DNA from: Saururus chinensis
Taxonomy: Eukaryota; Streptophyta; Magnoliopsida; Piperales; Saururaceae
Reading direction: 5' to 3'
Assembly (NCBI GenBank): GCA_035235625.1
Contig: CP141147.1
Coordinates: forward strand, 14,621,001 to 14,685,000
DNA length: 64,000 nt
Numbering within the stretch: position 1 is the first letter of the stretch; every line of letters starts with the position of its first letter. This document shows, piece by piece, positions 1 through 12,712 of this stretch. The notes beneath the pieces were generated by a model. It did not search any database, was not told the DNA's origin, and saw only the letters and a list, made by a program, of their open reading frames with translations. Made by a program: the position numbers and the translations under genes.

Positions 1-2609
1 ATCTTCTAAGAAGATCCTATGAGTGTAAACTAAGGGACTAATTCCTTTAATATCTACTTAGTCCGGACTTGCTATGTTGTGTTTTGATTCTGAATTTTGA
101 TTTATCTGCTTTTGACGTAAGCATCAGATTATGTTTAGAGTGTTTTATTCGATCATAAGTCATTGGATTATGTTGTGATGATTTTATCCAATCTTAATTA
201 TCGGATTCGGTTTAAAGTATTTTATCCGATTACTAGCTATCGGATTTTCATTGTGAAGATTTCCTTTGATATTTAAATTATTGGAATTATATTTGTGATT
301 TGTATCTGATTAATGACCAAATTTTGTTGTATTAAAAATGGTTTGGGCTAATTGCGACGACGCAATTCAATTAAGGGGGGAAGAAAGTAACTACTCATTT
401 TCCGATTATGTCTAACCCGAGGTATTAGGACTAATTGGATAATTTTTAGATAATTTTTATAATTTTTTATAGGTTGAAACCTCCATATATGTGTAGAGCT
501 CGAAGAAACGAGCATAACAAATCAAAGAACGTGTGAAATAGAGGTCGAGACTGAAAGTTACGACTTCAGGAAGCATGCAATATAGGCGAGACCCACTTAA
601 AAAGGGTGTGATATACATCTTTAAGTGGTCTAGTATCGAAGCGCTCTTCGATATGAGTCCAACGGTACTAAGAATGCACGAATTTGACTCCGGGGTAGAA
701 AGATACGCGCATTTAAAGATAAATATTGAAAAAAAGGTGCTGCATGGGACGGAAGCGCGCATGCGTTACGTGCAAGCGACGCACAATTGCAGTGCGCATT
801 ACACACAGGCACTAGGCCACGCACATGGTGCATAAACAGTGGGTACCACTGTTTCTGGCCACACCGCGGTTTAAAAGTGGTGGCTCAGAGCTATAAATAC
901 CCCATTTTCAGTCATTTTACACCATAAACTTCATTTTCTCCGTTTCTAAGCATTCTGAGTCCAATTTAGCCCATTCAAGAGGCATTCTTAACTAAATCGT
1001 GTGCTCTATGCAATGGATGGGTCCTTTCTTTGAGTTGGAGATCGTATTAGGAGGAACAATCCCGAGACAAGAAGAGATTATGCACGTCATCCTCGAGCAC
1101 CAGAGAACTTCTCTTTCTCTTTTTTAGATCATTTTGACTCTGATTTAACTCATTTAAGAGGCATTCTTAAGTGAATCGAGTGTGTTCTATGCAATGAAGG
1201 GGTCCGTTCTTTGAGTTGGTGACTGTAGGAGGAGTAAATGCCCCGAGACAAGAAGAGACCCTGCCCATCGTCCTCAAGCACAGGAGAAAGAAAAAGGGGC
1301 CAAGAACAAGATGGGGTTCTATCGGCAGTTGTCGGGCCACAACGAGAGAAGTGATCCAGAGTAGGGGAGGTTCCGTCGTCCACCGAAGAGCCACCCAGTA
1401 AGAGAGACATCCCTAAGCTAAGGGGAGGCTCCGCCCATAGTTCATATGCACGGAAGGAAAAAAATGTCTCTGAAAGGAGGATGTTCTGTCCGTCACCTCC
1501 GAGCAAGAAAAGTAAGGAGCATATCCAGGTGAAGGGATACTACATCCACCTATTTTGAAGGTGATTCTGCCCTCCATCTTCAGACCTGAAAGGAGGACGC
1601 TCTGAAGAAGCGAATAGCTCTAAACACCGCCACTTTCGGTGTCTCCTATGAGTATGTATTTTTGACCTTCTGTTTTAATACTGGTTTAAGAATATGTATG
1701 CATCCTAAGTAGTTAACTTAGGATGTTAAATGACTTATATGCATGAACATTTTAATTAGTGATAATAATATACTGATTAAGATGCATGATTTACTCTGAT
1801 CTAATGTATGCTGAGATGTTCTGATCTAATGTATTCTGAGATGTTCTGTTTTGAATTGCTTTGTTATGCTTTATTCGATATGTTTTGAGATGTCCTGTAA
1901 TGCTTCGATCCGTTATATTACGATATGTTGTGATATGTTTATATATGCATAGTGACGATATGTGCTGATATGACTTGATATGTTCGGTCTTGCTCTGGGG
2001 GTAGAGTGAGACTTGTGATTGTGTGTTATGTCCACTCTGAGGTAAGGCAAGACATGTGATGGTGTCCATGTGGTGTTCCACTCTGTGTTTGAGCAAAACA
2101 TGTGGTTGTGTCAGTGTTATGTTCTACTTTGTAGTAGAGCAAGATGTGTGATTTTATTGATTTATTGCCTTCCACTTGACTCCAATAGATTATGAGTTTC
2201 AGTAAGACTCTGATTGAATATCAGTATATACATATTCAACGTATATGATTTTGTAATGCATGATGTATGTAGTAGTCGTTAGGCAGAACTATGTTTGAAT
2301 CCGATCGTATTGGAATAATATTGTAAATATTATCCAATACGTACGTAGGCAACCAATGACAAGGCAACGTTGGCCCGATCCAAATTAATTATAATTATAA
2401 GTTTTATTCTGATTTACCCACAACGAACTTTGAAGCTTCGTTGGGTGTATATGAACGTTACAACTCGAGTCTACGTACTGGGAAGCTTTGAAGCTCCATA
2501 AAGCGTAGATGAATGTTGTACTTCTGGTACACAGATGATGATTCCTTGTTTAAGGAAGAAAATTTTTTATTAGAGATTTCTGGACCCCGGCTCAGGTCGG
2601 GGCGTTACA
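1..2609 (+). mobile_element. 3' end of a Del/Tekay-like LTR retrotransposon: 3' noncoding region, polypurine tract and 3' LTR
   Basis: Bases 373-386 form a polypurine tract (AAGGGGGGAAGAAA) directly before an LTR that starts near 387 and ends at 2609 with GGGGCGTTACA. 1-372 is AT-rich noncoding sequence, and the coding body would lie left of the window. The LTR has a TATA box at 891-900 (CTATAAATAC) and a tandem hairpin array near 1975-2160. Its landmarks recur in inverted order at 52990-55055, and its first kilobase resembles 46635-47542 and 52128-52985. That gives four members of one LTR family in the window. It lies inside the minus-strand LTR at 2610-5199. The Del/Tekay label rests on long LTRs with TGTAACG-like starts and is an inference. 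No coding domain is visible, so this is a fossil fragment. Confidence 0.65.
1975..2160. repeat. Tandem hairpin units inside the LTR
   Basis: Three to four units of about 50-55 bp each carry a stem of the type CTTGCTCTG...AGAGTGAGAC, followed by a TGTG-rich spacer. The same array, in inverted orientation and better preserved, occupies 53451-53722 in the solo LTR at 52990-55055. Confidence 0.5.
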
Positions 2610-5199
2610 TAATTGTAACTCACTGTATACCAAAATCTTACATATTCATACAATCTCCGCCATCCACCTTATGGCCAACACATCTTACTTGGAAGTCATC
2701 AAACTAAGCTCCTCAGATCCAAACCCATTTATATCCTCTTACTTATACCTCACTTATTATGCTTATTTTTCATTTCATAATTTATACGTTATGCTTGTAA
2801 AATTATGCAACACTCTTATTGTCTGACAATCCCCCAACATACGCTCTGATCCAAACTAATCCACTCCAATCCTCACCCGTCAAACTCATATCCTCTGTCT
2901 TCTAGCATATGCTTACACATCCACATTAAACTCCATACCAAACCCCCTGTTGCCTCTTACTGTCCATCACCCATACTTCTGCCCACACACACATACACAT
3001 CCATTGCATAGGCATATAGCCATCATACATATGTATGTCCATCACACTTATGTATAACATGCACATACTTCCATACATAGCTTACTAACATACTTGCTAG
3101 CCATTACTAGCACACACATAATCCACATAAGTAGCTTTCCAACATACTCGCTAGCCATCACTAGCACACACATAATCCACATACATTAGCTTACCAACAT
3201 ACTCGCTAGCCATCACTACCACATACATACACATCCATACACGTAGCTTACCAACATACTCGCTAGCCATCACTAGCACATACTCAATCCACATACGAAG
3301 CTTACCAACACATGGTAGTCATCACTAGCACACACATACTTCAAACATACTTACAACCCACATGCATGTCATATACATTTCAACATGGCACAATATATCC
3401 TCTTACATCATGCAAACGGATCATAATTTAACATCCAAAGCATTGAATCATACAATCCTACCATGCTTCTACTCATTCAAAGCATGCTATCATGAAATTA
3501 CGAGTTTAAAGCTCCCCTACCTCATAATCCATGACGTTTAATGGCGAGCACACGATGGTGATGGCGCCGATGACAGAGTTGCCGACCAAAAGCATTGCCA
3601 AGTTGAGAGAGTGGTTGTCCCGAGGATTTAGGAAGCGCCAGAAGCAATCACGGCCAAATGGGGTGACACAGATCAATGCGGCAAAATCCGCAATCGACTA
3701 TGGCACACTAGGGGCACCCGGGAGAAAGGTCATGCCAACGAGTGGTAGGTGCGTCCGAAAGTTGAGCTGTACTCACTGAAGATTGGTCGGCGGCTAAGAA
3801 GTACTCGGCTAGCCGCAAGACGTCAAAATCATCCATGGACAGCACCCAATGGCAGCGATTTAGTATCGTCGAGGGCCCACAAAAGGGCGGAGGGCATGGG
3901 GCAACGCTCTAGAACGGAAGAGATGTAGAGGAGGGCTCTAGTGTCAAATCCACTCGGTGGCATAGACATCCGATGGTCAAGTAGCACGAAAATGGTGCCT
4001 AAACCCTAAAACGCACGCATGGCCACTTGCACACACGGCTAAAAAGGGCCACTCTAGGGGAAGATGGATCGAACGGTGGCAGCCTAAGGCCCAGAAAAAG
4101 GGCAACTAAGCTAAGGCCAATATGTGGTGGCTAATCAAAGTGACGACATCGTCGATCACCACCCACAACCAACACATTTGGTGCAGGTAGCTGTGCATCT
4201 CGCATGGTATAAGGCAAGGCAAGTGTTCCATTTTGGGTAGAGGCATAATTGGGCCAAGTGGAGCTGGCCCTCGCTGTCGCCGAGCCAGGGCAGAGCCCAC
4301 AATGGCCAAATGGCCCACGGCTCGCCGATGGTAATGACCCAAGACACATCCACAACATCTAATCGTGCGGAAAAATAGAGGGACAGTAAGGCGGAGGTGA
4401 AACCGGGCGAAGGAGAGGAGTGGAGGGAGCATGTGAGGTCAATCCAGCTACACATGGAATGGAGGGGTGGTGGCCAATCAAAAATGGCCGACGGAGGCAA
4501 CAAAATAGTCATCCCGGTCAAATTTGTTTGTTGCACAGTGAGAAGGAAACAAAATCGAGATAAAGTATGGAACCTCGTAGAGGAGCAAGGAAAGCATGGC
4601 GGCAACCCTGGCTGGCGCCTATGGGTTCCTGGCAGCAAAACAAAGATAAGTCTAGTTGAGGGCGGCTGCAAACAGCAGCAAAATTAACCTCCTATGGCCC
4701 AAAAATGAATTTAAGAGGTGAGAAAAATAGAAGAAAAGACTAGTACCTCGTAGATGAGCAAAGAGGACATGGATGCGGTCTTAGCCGGTACCAATGGACT
4801 CATGGTGGTAAGGCGAAGTGGATCCCAACAAGAACCAATGAATCTAATGGCAGAGGAGGGACAACAGAGCGACCGGAAACTCACTCGGGTTTCTCTCAAA
4901 ACATACTGGATGTCAAAAACCTTCTGGATGTCAAAAATTCAAGGAATTTGATCATCGGGTTCAAGATACATACTCTTTCTTTTTCATTTATGTCCCCAAC
5001 ACACGTTAACTTCCTATTTACGTGTTGTACCTCCAAAATTCATGCCAAAAGTACGTGCGCAGCCTATGGCCCATAACTAAGCCCCACACCCAACTATATG
5101 GGTATAATACCGAAGTCAAATACGCCGAAGCATCACATTCTCCCACCAAAAATGACTAGAAAAATGACAAAAAATCATAGAAAAATTAGGGACATTACA
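2610..5199 (-). mobile_element. LTR fragment, 5' part of a long LTR, minus strand
   Basis: Read on the minus strand, the LTR starts at 5199 with TGTAATGTCCCTAATTTTTC. It matches, in inverted order, the plus-strand LTR at 12713-16955: the start motif, the GC-rich promoter-like zone, and the block at 14830-15205 opposite 2614-3000. The match stops at about 2610, where the 3' LTR at 387-2609 abuts. The simplest reading is that the 1-2609 element inserted into this LTR and the remainder lies left of the window. No coding capacity is seen. Confidence 0.55.
3081..3352. repeat. Tandem repeat, five units of 54-57 bp
   Basis: Units start at 3081, 3135, 3190, 3247 and 3301. Each begins CTTACCAACATACTCGCTAG or a close variant, followed by CATCACTAGCACACACAT and a CCACATAC stretch. 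The array lies within the minus-strand LTR; the corresponding zone of the related LTR at 12713-16955 (about 14600-14760) is much less regular. Confidence 0.75.
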
Positions 5200-7876
5200 C
5201 TTCTGCCACTGCCGCATTAGGATCACCGGCCACCAGGCGGTAGTTGGGGCCAGACCCATTAGGATCGCCGCCTGGCGGAGATCCTGCCAGCCTAGCCGCT
5301 ACCCCACCTAGCGGCCAGGGGCAGCACCTCCAGAGGTGTTTTTGCCTCTGGCCGTATGCAGGGAAGAGACCCGCATAGCGGGTTGTCGACCTGAACCACA
5401 CTGTTCAGACCAAGTTTGGGTTTGATTAAAAAAAGAAATAAAAAAAGGAGGGATTAAACCAGGTTCGGTTCAGGAGGCTAAAACTGTCAAACAAATTCTA
5501 GAAAATTACTCATATATCTAGAGAGGGGTTTGAGTGTCTTGACCATGTTTCAAGTTGGGGGAAAATCTCAAATTATGTGAAATTACCCTTTTACCCTTGA
5601 TAGTTAAATTATCATAAAATATTTACTTACCTGCCTTAGGAGCTCCGGTTCAGTGGCCTATGAGTGATCTTAAAAATTGAGAAATTTGTATGTGAGAGAT
5701 TAATGTGTAACCTAAATGTAGGATCAACCTCTTAGTGAGGAAAAATCTTAGTGAGTGGTTAATTAACCATTTTGCCCCTACGGTTAATCATAAACAGTTA
5801 AGTCAACCAAGGTTGGTTGAAGGGGTTCACGACCCTGTCACACGTTAGGAAATTACACTGAGTCCATGAAGTCAAGTAGTACCCTTGAACCCAATCTTGG
5901 ACCCATTAGACGTCAGGAGGGCTTTGATCAAAATGATAGAAACACTCCTATGAGTGGACCGCACGCATTCATGTGAATGGAAACATGAGTAAATTTCAGA
6001 GTGCAGCCTTGGGAGAGCGTAAAAACTTAAATCAATAGATGGGAAGTGAGATGACCAGGATAACCCATGGGAGGGTACCATACTTCAAGTGGTAACCATA
6101 ATGCCCTTAGGGGTAATATATTATGTTCTTGCCGAAATGTATAACCTAGATAATTAAGTGTTAGGGTACCCTAGAATGAAGTTAAATGGCTTCAAAAGGA
6201 AGGGGTGTGACCAATAGGTGACACGAAGACCTTTACAGGTCACAGTGTCATGGGAAACAAGGGGAATAACCCTAATTCTCAAGGTTTAGGGCAGTGTATT
6301 ACACATGTCCACAACGCAGTGCAGAAATCATTATATACGTAACTCGTGCAATGTGTTAGAGTTATGCACTAGTGTGACTCTATGTTATTTATGTTGATTA
6401 TTTTGATGTATGATTTTATTATTGATGCGTTAAGTTATATTGGTAACTTAAGGTTAATGAAGACTAATCAAGAGATATTGCATGTCATTGGATTGGGGGA
6501 AGAACATCTAATTAAGATAAAGACTAAAATACCCTCAATCGGGTTTGGGACCTATTCATTGAGTGAACGGGGACCTGACATAGAATTTTACCTTAGTTAT
6601 GAACCAAGGATAGTTACAGGAGTTTACCCTAGTCTCGTAGAGAGTATTAGGGTTTGGGGATGTTCTCTAAGTCATAGCTCAGTGGATAAGCTATTTATTT
6701 AGCAAGTTCACAATGTGAAGAGGACCCAAATGGTTGGGAGAATTCTTAACTAGATGAAAATAATCTAGTTTAAGTTTTGAATGTTTGGGGCAGTTAATAG
6801 TCATAAAGACCTGAGGCTTCTATGGATACATTAGTAATGTCTTAGAAGACATTTTATCCCTGAGTTGGGATGGTGGAGATTGTGATACGCTTTCTTCACT
6901 GCCACGATGGTTTGGGTATTGGCCAGAGAGGTCTCTATCGGGGGTTTCCCGCAGGTCTTCCCATGACCATATAGTGCATACAAAAGGGGAGTTGTATGAG
7001 CATCATGAAAGGCTTGTACTTCTCGCCAATCTGTGTTCATGTACACAATCGAGATCCTCTTCTCCAAATTCGTGGCAGGCTATTGAGAGCCTTTGAGATT
7101 TGGGTTAAGCTACTGTTAAGCAGTCGACTCCAATCTTGGAGTCCTCTATCTGAAAATTTCTTCGAGAGTTGAGTTATCTTTGAGTGAAGACATATTTGAT
7201 AGTATTAATTACTTAACAAGGGTTGTGAGATAATTAATAATATTGTTTGATATTGATTGTTTAATTAGAAAAGTGGAACTATTAAAGGACTTGCATAAAA
7301 TGTAGGTTGGTTGAAAATACTTAAGCATTGTATGTGTGATGCTATGCTTCTTAGGATAGTGTGGTTTAAGGCAGAACTACGTTTAGATCCGATCTTGGTG
7401 GAAACATTGAAGATGTTGTCTGATGACTATGTAGGCAACTAACATCAGGTGATGTTTGCCTGATCCAAAAAACATTTTCTCCCGTTGGAAGCTCTTCTCC
7501 TGAGGGAGGAGAAGTCTTGTTGTTGCTTTGTTTAGTTGGTTGGTTGTAGGTTCTCCAGGCAACGACAAGTGAGAGTAGGATTGACAAGCACTGGATATAG
7601 TTCTTCGTTTCTGCAATTCTGTACATAAGTGTATCTTTAACGTGAGAGTCAACTTGTTATTTATTTTCAGACGGATGACGGACTTGTACTTAGATGGATA
7701 GGTTGTTCTTTATGAATTTTTCAGACATTATATGATTTGATATCGTATTTGTGAACCCTAGTTATCATGACCTAGATATTTAATCGAATAGTTTGTTTTG
7801 TACTTAAGAAAAAAAAATTCTCATGACTTACCATTTATGCTATTTAAAAAGGCTTTTAAAAATCCAGGTCGTGACA
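5200..7876 (+). mobile_element. 3' part of an LTR, plus strand
   Basis: The right end AATCCAGGTCGTGACA at 7861-7876 looks like an LTR 3' terminus. The stretch at 7340-7470 (GGCAGAACTACGTTTAGATC, then a GTAGGCAACTAACATC-like run) is related to 2275-2390 of the 387-2609 LTR. 5200-5400 is GC-rich, like LTR promoter zones elsewhere in the window. The left end is not visible; it is probably beyond the window, with the 2610-5199 LTR inserted at 5200. Reading frames here (for example 6382-6702) match no family I know and look accidental. Confidence 0.4.
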
Positions 7877-10780
7877 CAAAATGTCTCTAGGCATCCTCTC
7901 CTATGCAAAATCGTCCACCACCCTCTCCTCATACAAGGAGTCCTAACCACTTGTATGTCGCACCATGCAGCCCCAAAACAAAAAAAACGATAAATAGGGG
8001 AGAGTAGAAATACTCAGCAAGGTTTTATATGTTGTGAGAGTAAACCCAAAATCATCACAGATATTTCACATAGCATTCATCATATAAAATACACCCATTC
8101 ATCATGAGACTTTGCATAACCTATGCATTTCTATATCTTGACTACTCATCACATACACATACTCATGATATCATTAATAAATCTCCAGCATACCATTCCA
8201 CATGGCATATCATAATATCATCTCATTAATGATTCATTCTCAATACATACAACCATACTACATATGAGTGTCTCAAACACACATTATCTTGCATATCATT
8301 CCGTAAGGCATATCACAATATCATATCATTCGTAATCCTTTCTCAATGTATACATCCATCCTACATAAGAGGGCCTCAAACACACATCATCTTGCGTAAC
8401 ATGCAAATAAGTTCCACACCTACATGTGTAATACAAGCTCCCACATCTATACGCAACAAATATGTAATTGAGCAACATATCACATATACATGCAGTCTCA
8501 ACATATAATGAATGTCTTATGCATAGAGAAAACAACCTTGTGTAATCTACCAAAGCATAAGCTGCTCACTCCGAACAATCCCCAATTAGAAAGCTCGAAG
8601 GAATTACGCAGTTTGGGTAAAATCCCTAATGGGGAAGATACCCCCTGGTAAGCCAATACACTCAGACAAACTAGCCTGGATTCTCAGGGTCCAGATAGTC
8701 CTAATAATTTAATCTCTTTATAACATTGCCACTCTTCTAAAGCCAGGGAGGAAAACATGTCCTCGAGGGACGTAAAACCCCGTACTTTGGACGAAAACCC
8801 TATCCTTTAAGACATAAAAACCCAATCGATAAACCTTCTATCGATTAATCTAGTAAGCAATATCACTCAATTACATCCAATTAATCAATTACGGTTAATC
8901 TTGATTAATCTCATTCATAAAAACCTATTTGTGATGCATGCAACATGGTACATACGTGAGCAAGCACGACATAAATCCTAATACAAAAGATATGCTTCAA
9001 TCGGTCCATGTGTGCATCATTCCTAATCCATTTGTGTACCACAATTACCTCCACAAGTGTGTACCTAGCAATAAAGCTCAATTCTAAACATTGACATATG
9101 CATAATGAATAAACCATCATGAAACAATATGCATACTTTCATGATTCGATCATGGTTCCTTCTTACTGAAATCATGGATAAAATCTGGTGAAACCTCAAA
9201 GAACACAAGTCCTAGTCAATCATAAGTTCATGCTAGCCTTAGGTAAGCATAATCATCACTACACTTAAGCTAGACATGAAAATATAGTCCACTCATAATT
9301 AGTACAATATGTGTAATAATACATGCCTATTATCACAATTTGAACTTGCTGGAATCATGGATAAAACATTGAGAATCTTCAAACTTGAATTTAGTATCAG
9401 GAGGTTAAAATACTAAAATCCTACAACATGTAACCAATTTCATACTTGAACAACATTATAGCTTTTAAGATAAATTCATGTCTTCACAGTAGCATTTTAA
9501 GTAAAAATAATTCCTCATAATCACAATAAATAAGATTTAAGAAGAAGAACATGAAAATGGACTAAATACACAAAATGGAAAAACTGCTATTAGGCCGTTC
9601 GATCGGCCAGATGGTCGTTCGAACGCCTACATGGCTTTTCGAACGCCTGAACAGTCAAATATTGCTCGTCTTCAACCTTGCGAACCCAAAACCGAAAATA
9701 CACAAAATGGACAAGAACATCCCAATCTTACTTCCAAACATCATAATACTGAAATATAAGCTTAGGAAATGATAGATCTAGTCATTTATTAACTAAAACA
9801 TAAGCAAATCACTAAAAAGAACATGCTTTATTTAACCCACCATTAAAGCTCAACATAAAAAAAAACTCACATAAACCATTCCAAACCATAAATCGAAATA
9901 TGAACGCATTTTGGAAGAAAAACCCTTACCTTCAGTGACCTTTGGATCCAAAATCAAATCTTAAATCTCCTTAAATCCCTACCCAAACTTAGGGTTTCGT
10001 CACTACCTTATTAAATCCAATTACTTAAGCATAAATCAGTTGAAAACTTGTAGATCTAGGGCTTTCTTTACTTAAAAATGAAAATTCATCATTAGAGGTT
10101 TGAAATATAAATTAAAATCAGAAACTTAGTAGGGCAAAACAAGATTCAACCTTGCAAAAGATGGAATTAAAAAAGATTAAGCAAAACCCTAAGAGATTAA
10201 TGAAAGATCAAGACTAATCTTATCTAAATCAAGTTTTCCTCTCTTGGAATGGGAATTAGGGTTTCTCAGCTTCCCAGATCTTAGCGCTTCCCAGATCTTA
10301 GCACTTCCCAAATGGGAATGGAGCTGAGTTTTTCTATTTATTGTAAGTTATGGGGTATATGTATTGAAAATTGGGGTACAAATAGAATTTTGTACTAAAA
10401 ATAAGTAATTTGCTCATTTTAGGTCTAAAGCGAAATTTAAATTTTTTAAAAACTCTTTAATGATGAAATAAGTTGTGTTTAGGGTCTCGTGGGACCTTTA
10501 TCCCAAAAACACAAATGTGGGGCCCATAGTGCGACCCGCGACTATCAAATGAAGACCTCAATTTCTTGGAAAATTCCCATAAAATCCCAAAAATTTCAAA
10601 AAAAATCAAAGAAATTATATTTCGTATGGAAACTTATAAAATCAAATGAAGACCTCAATAAAACCACCATTATTCCCTTTTTAACCCTAAAACAAGACAA
10701 ATCGGTCAATTAACACCAAGACCACATAATAACAACATAATTAATTAAAAATAGACCAGGTTAGGGTTAGGGATCTTATA
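7877..10780 (-). mobile_element. LTR, minus strand, related to 47543-49665
   Basis: Read on the minus strand from 10780, landmarks agree with the plus-strand copy at 47543-49665: a block with GGGCCCCAC (10495-10530 versus 47755-47790), a zone of GTTCGAACG motifs (9590-9650 versus 48640-48740), a CACGTATGTACCATGTT block (8938-8965 versus 49370-49395), and GGACCCTGAGAATCC (8676-8695 versus 49645-49665). The lower end abuts the LTR that ends at 7876, suggesting truncation by that insertion. Broken; no coding domains. Confidence 0.5.
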
Positions 10781-11212
10781 ATAGAACTTTCTCCCAATAC
10801 CTACTTGCCCAAGACTATGGCCATTTCCCTGGACACATTTGGCGATTCATCTATCATTCCTTTTAATTCAAAAGAGATTGTGATGAAGATGAAAAATATT
10901 TCCAATGATGAGGTGATGAAGTCGAAGGAATGGATGGGTGTTTGGACTTGGCAAGTATTAGACCTTGATAGTTGAGTTTTTTAGTGTATGTCAGTATCTA
11001 TTCTTGTATGTGACAAACCGAGCTCAACAAAACATAATGCGGAAAAAGAGTTATTCAACACAACATCAGGCTCACAACAAGTAAATGTGTACTTTTATGA
11101 TGTTAAATGAAGTATATAAACAACACAAGCCAGAAAATTAAGCCAGCTGCCTTATTGTGTCTTTTGGCATGAAACACAAATTGCTTAAGGCAAAAAGGGA
11201 TGGAGTTTGTAG
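10781..11212. other. Intergenic spacer downstream of the peptide gene
   Basis: AT-rich sequence with no recognisable gene or repeat. It should contain the 3' untranslated region and poly(A) site of the minus-strand peptide gene; CACAATAAGG (minus strand, about 11151-11160) is a possible A-rich poly(A) signal. Confidence 0.4.
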
Positions 11213-11443
11213 CTAATTATGGGGATGGGGATGGGGATGAGCGGCATCTGAAAAGTGGCAGCTTTGAAAGCATAAGTACATGCATCTCTTCAGACGGGCT
11301 CCCGGCAAGGTAACGCACGTAGGCATGCATTCCTCAACGCACGGGTCAGGGGAGTACTTATACTGTTGCAGGCTCGCTGCCGTCGCCGTTGCTGCTGCCA
11401 AGGCGAAGATGAAGAGGATGACAATCATCTTGTTTCCAGCCAT
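11213..11443 (-). CDS. Small secreted cysteine-rich peptide, thionin-like
   Basis: A 76-residue single-exon gene. Residues 1-22 (MAGNKMIVILFIFALAAATA) form a typical signal peptide, with likely cleavage in the TATAAS stretch. The mature part has six cysteines in two blocks, CVEECMPTC and CMYLCFQSC, each C-x3-C-x3-C, separated by ten residues. The tail is HPHPHPHN, encoded by a GGGGAT-type hexamer run. Paired CxxxC blocks after a signal peptide fit the plant thionin-like or helical-hairpin group of extracellular defence or signalling peptides; the family assignment is inference. The start is set by the signal peptide and by a TATA box about 100 bp upstream. The His-Pro tail is unusual and might bind metal. 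The two CxxxCxxxC blocks would suit two disulfide-linked helices. No neighbouring gene suggests a more specific role. Confidence 0.75.
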   Translation of the reverse strand: MAGNKMIVILFIFALAAATATAASLQQYKYSPDPCVEECMPTCVTLPGARLKRCMYLCFQSCHFSDAAHPHPHPHN

Positions 11444-11536
11444 GTTTGATATGTTAAGTGACTTCTCTTGATCTTCCTATTCAAACAATTGAGTGTTGTT
11501 CAATGTGAGGTACAAGCTTGGAAAGGAGGGATGGGT

Positions 11537-11550
11537 CCTTATATAGAGAT
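11537..11550 (-). promoter_or_regulatory. TATA box of the peptide gene
   Basis: On the minus strand this reads ATCTCTATATAAGG, a strong plant TATA element about 95-107 bp upstream of the start codon at 11443. Transcription would begin near 11510, giving a leader of about 70 nt. Confidence 0.65.
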
Positions 11551-11821
11551 GGTCTTCAATATGAGTCAAAGGTAATGGACTAGATGGTTGGATGTGTGTG
11601 GTGGGGAGGGACTTTTGGGATGTGGGTAGGGCTTTTCTGCATGTTGAACAATCCAAAAATCAATTCAAAGTCTAAACAGATGCGTACAGTTCTTAAGTTG
11701 GTCCCTGTTTCAAAGACCGTAACCTCCTGTCTGGTTTAACAGCAAAGTAGCCCCCTAATTTGGCTTAATTCAGCTTGAAAACTGGACTAGCCGAGTCTAA
11801 CCCAAAAGGATTCTGTTAAGT

Positions 11822-11905
11822 ACTGCCTCCGTCCCATAATAAATGACCCATTTGGTTTTCAAAATTAACATATTGAATAATAAATGGGTGAGCCGTTTTG
11901 CCAAA
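11822..11905. mobile_element. Stowaway-type MITE fragment
   Basis: TACTGCCTCCGTCCCATAAT at 11820-11839 is a near match to the Stowaway terminal motif CTCCCTCCGTCCCA also seen at 63032. The sequence AATAAATGACCC then returns as AATAAATGGGTGAGCC. No matching right terminus is seen. Confidence 0.45.
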
Positions 11906-12712
11906 TACAGTTAACTTATTAGTAGCTAATTTTTTTCTTGATTGCATAATTGTTTGTTTTTGCTATATTTTTCTTCAGCAAACCCAAGTTGTAGCAGTGG
12001 AAAGCAGGTCTAAAGAGACGTGTGGATAACTTGAATGTGGCTTCAACTCTACCTTCTGAGACTCTATGTTTGATGGGGGGGAGAGGAGGCGAGAGGCAAG
12101 AAGTTTGTATCCAGGGAAGGGAACAAAAAATGAAGCGCCAGAGGACACAAGAAACCGTCATGTATTTCACGTGCGACCAGAACAATTAGTTTGATCGTCC
12201 CACGAGCTTAGCAGAACTCCTAGGTGATTGGTATTTGGTACTCTATTCATCATCTTATCAACCGTTCATGTAAAATAGAAGTAACTCTCAAAGATAATCC
12301 AAGATTAAATAATTTCCCCTTAGCTGCAGGACGCATCCAATTCTCATCCATAATCGCTTTCCAAAGAAGCCATAAGTTGTCTTTCCAACTTAATTGCTAA
12401 AATCACACCAGGTTTTCAAAGACATCTGCCCAAATTTTTTGATGAAATGAAATTTTGGGTTTATTTGCAATAAGATCTTGAATGTTTAGGGTGGTCACAA
12501 TAGGGGTCATTTGTTGCATTTAGGCGAGGTATTTGAGGTGGATTTCATTGCATTTCGCTGTAGTAAAAAGCACATTGGCATACTTCCAAGCATGTGTAGA
12601 TGATTTTGTGCATTTATTGGTATTCATGTACATGTCGAGGTGTTAGGCACAATAAAAGTGTTGCATTGCAATTAGGTTGGAGGCATTTTTTAGATGTTTT
12701 GGATATAATTTC
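11906..12712. other. Spacer left of the large solo LTR
   Basis: No gene recognised. The last few hundred bases may already belong to the Ulp1-bearing transposon that resumes at 16961, because the LTR at 12713-16955 sits between them with duplicated target bases. Confidence 0.3.

Noticed and set aside
3081-3352. CRISPR-like array
   Set aside because: The units are contiguous diverging tandem repeats without constant-repeat and variable-spacer structure, in a plant LTR.
4156-4671. 171-codon open stretch on the minus strand
   Set aside because: It lies in the GC-rich part of an LTR, overlaps other long frames on both strands, and has Cys/Pro/Leu-rich composition typical of chance translation.
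6382-6702. 106-codon open stretch
   Set aside because: No recognisable domain, sits within LTR sequence, and lacks a plausible gene context.
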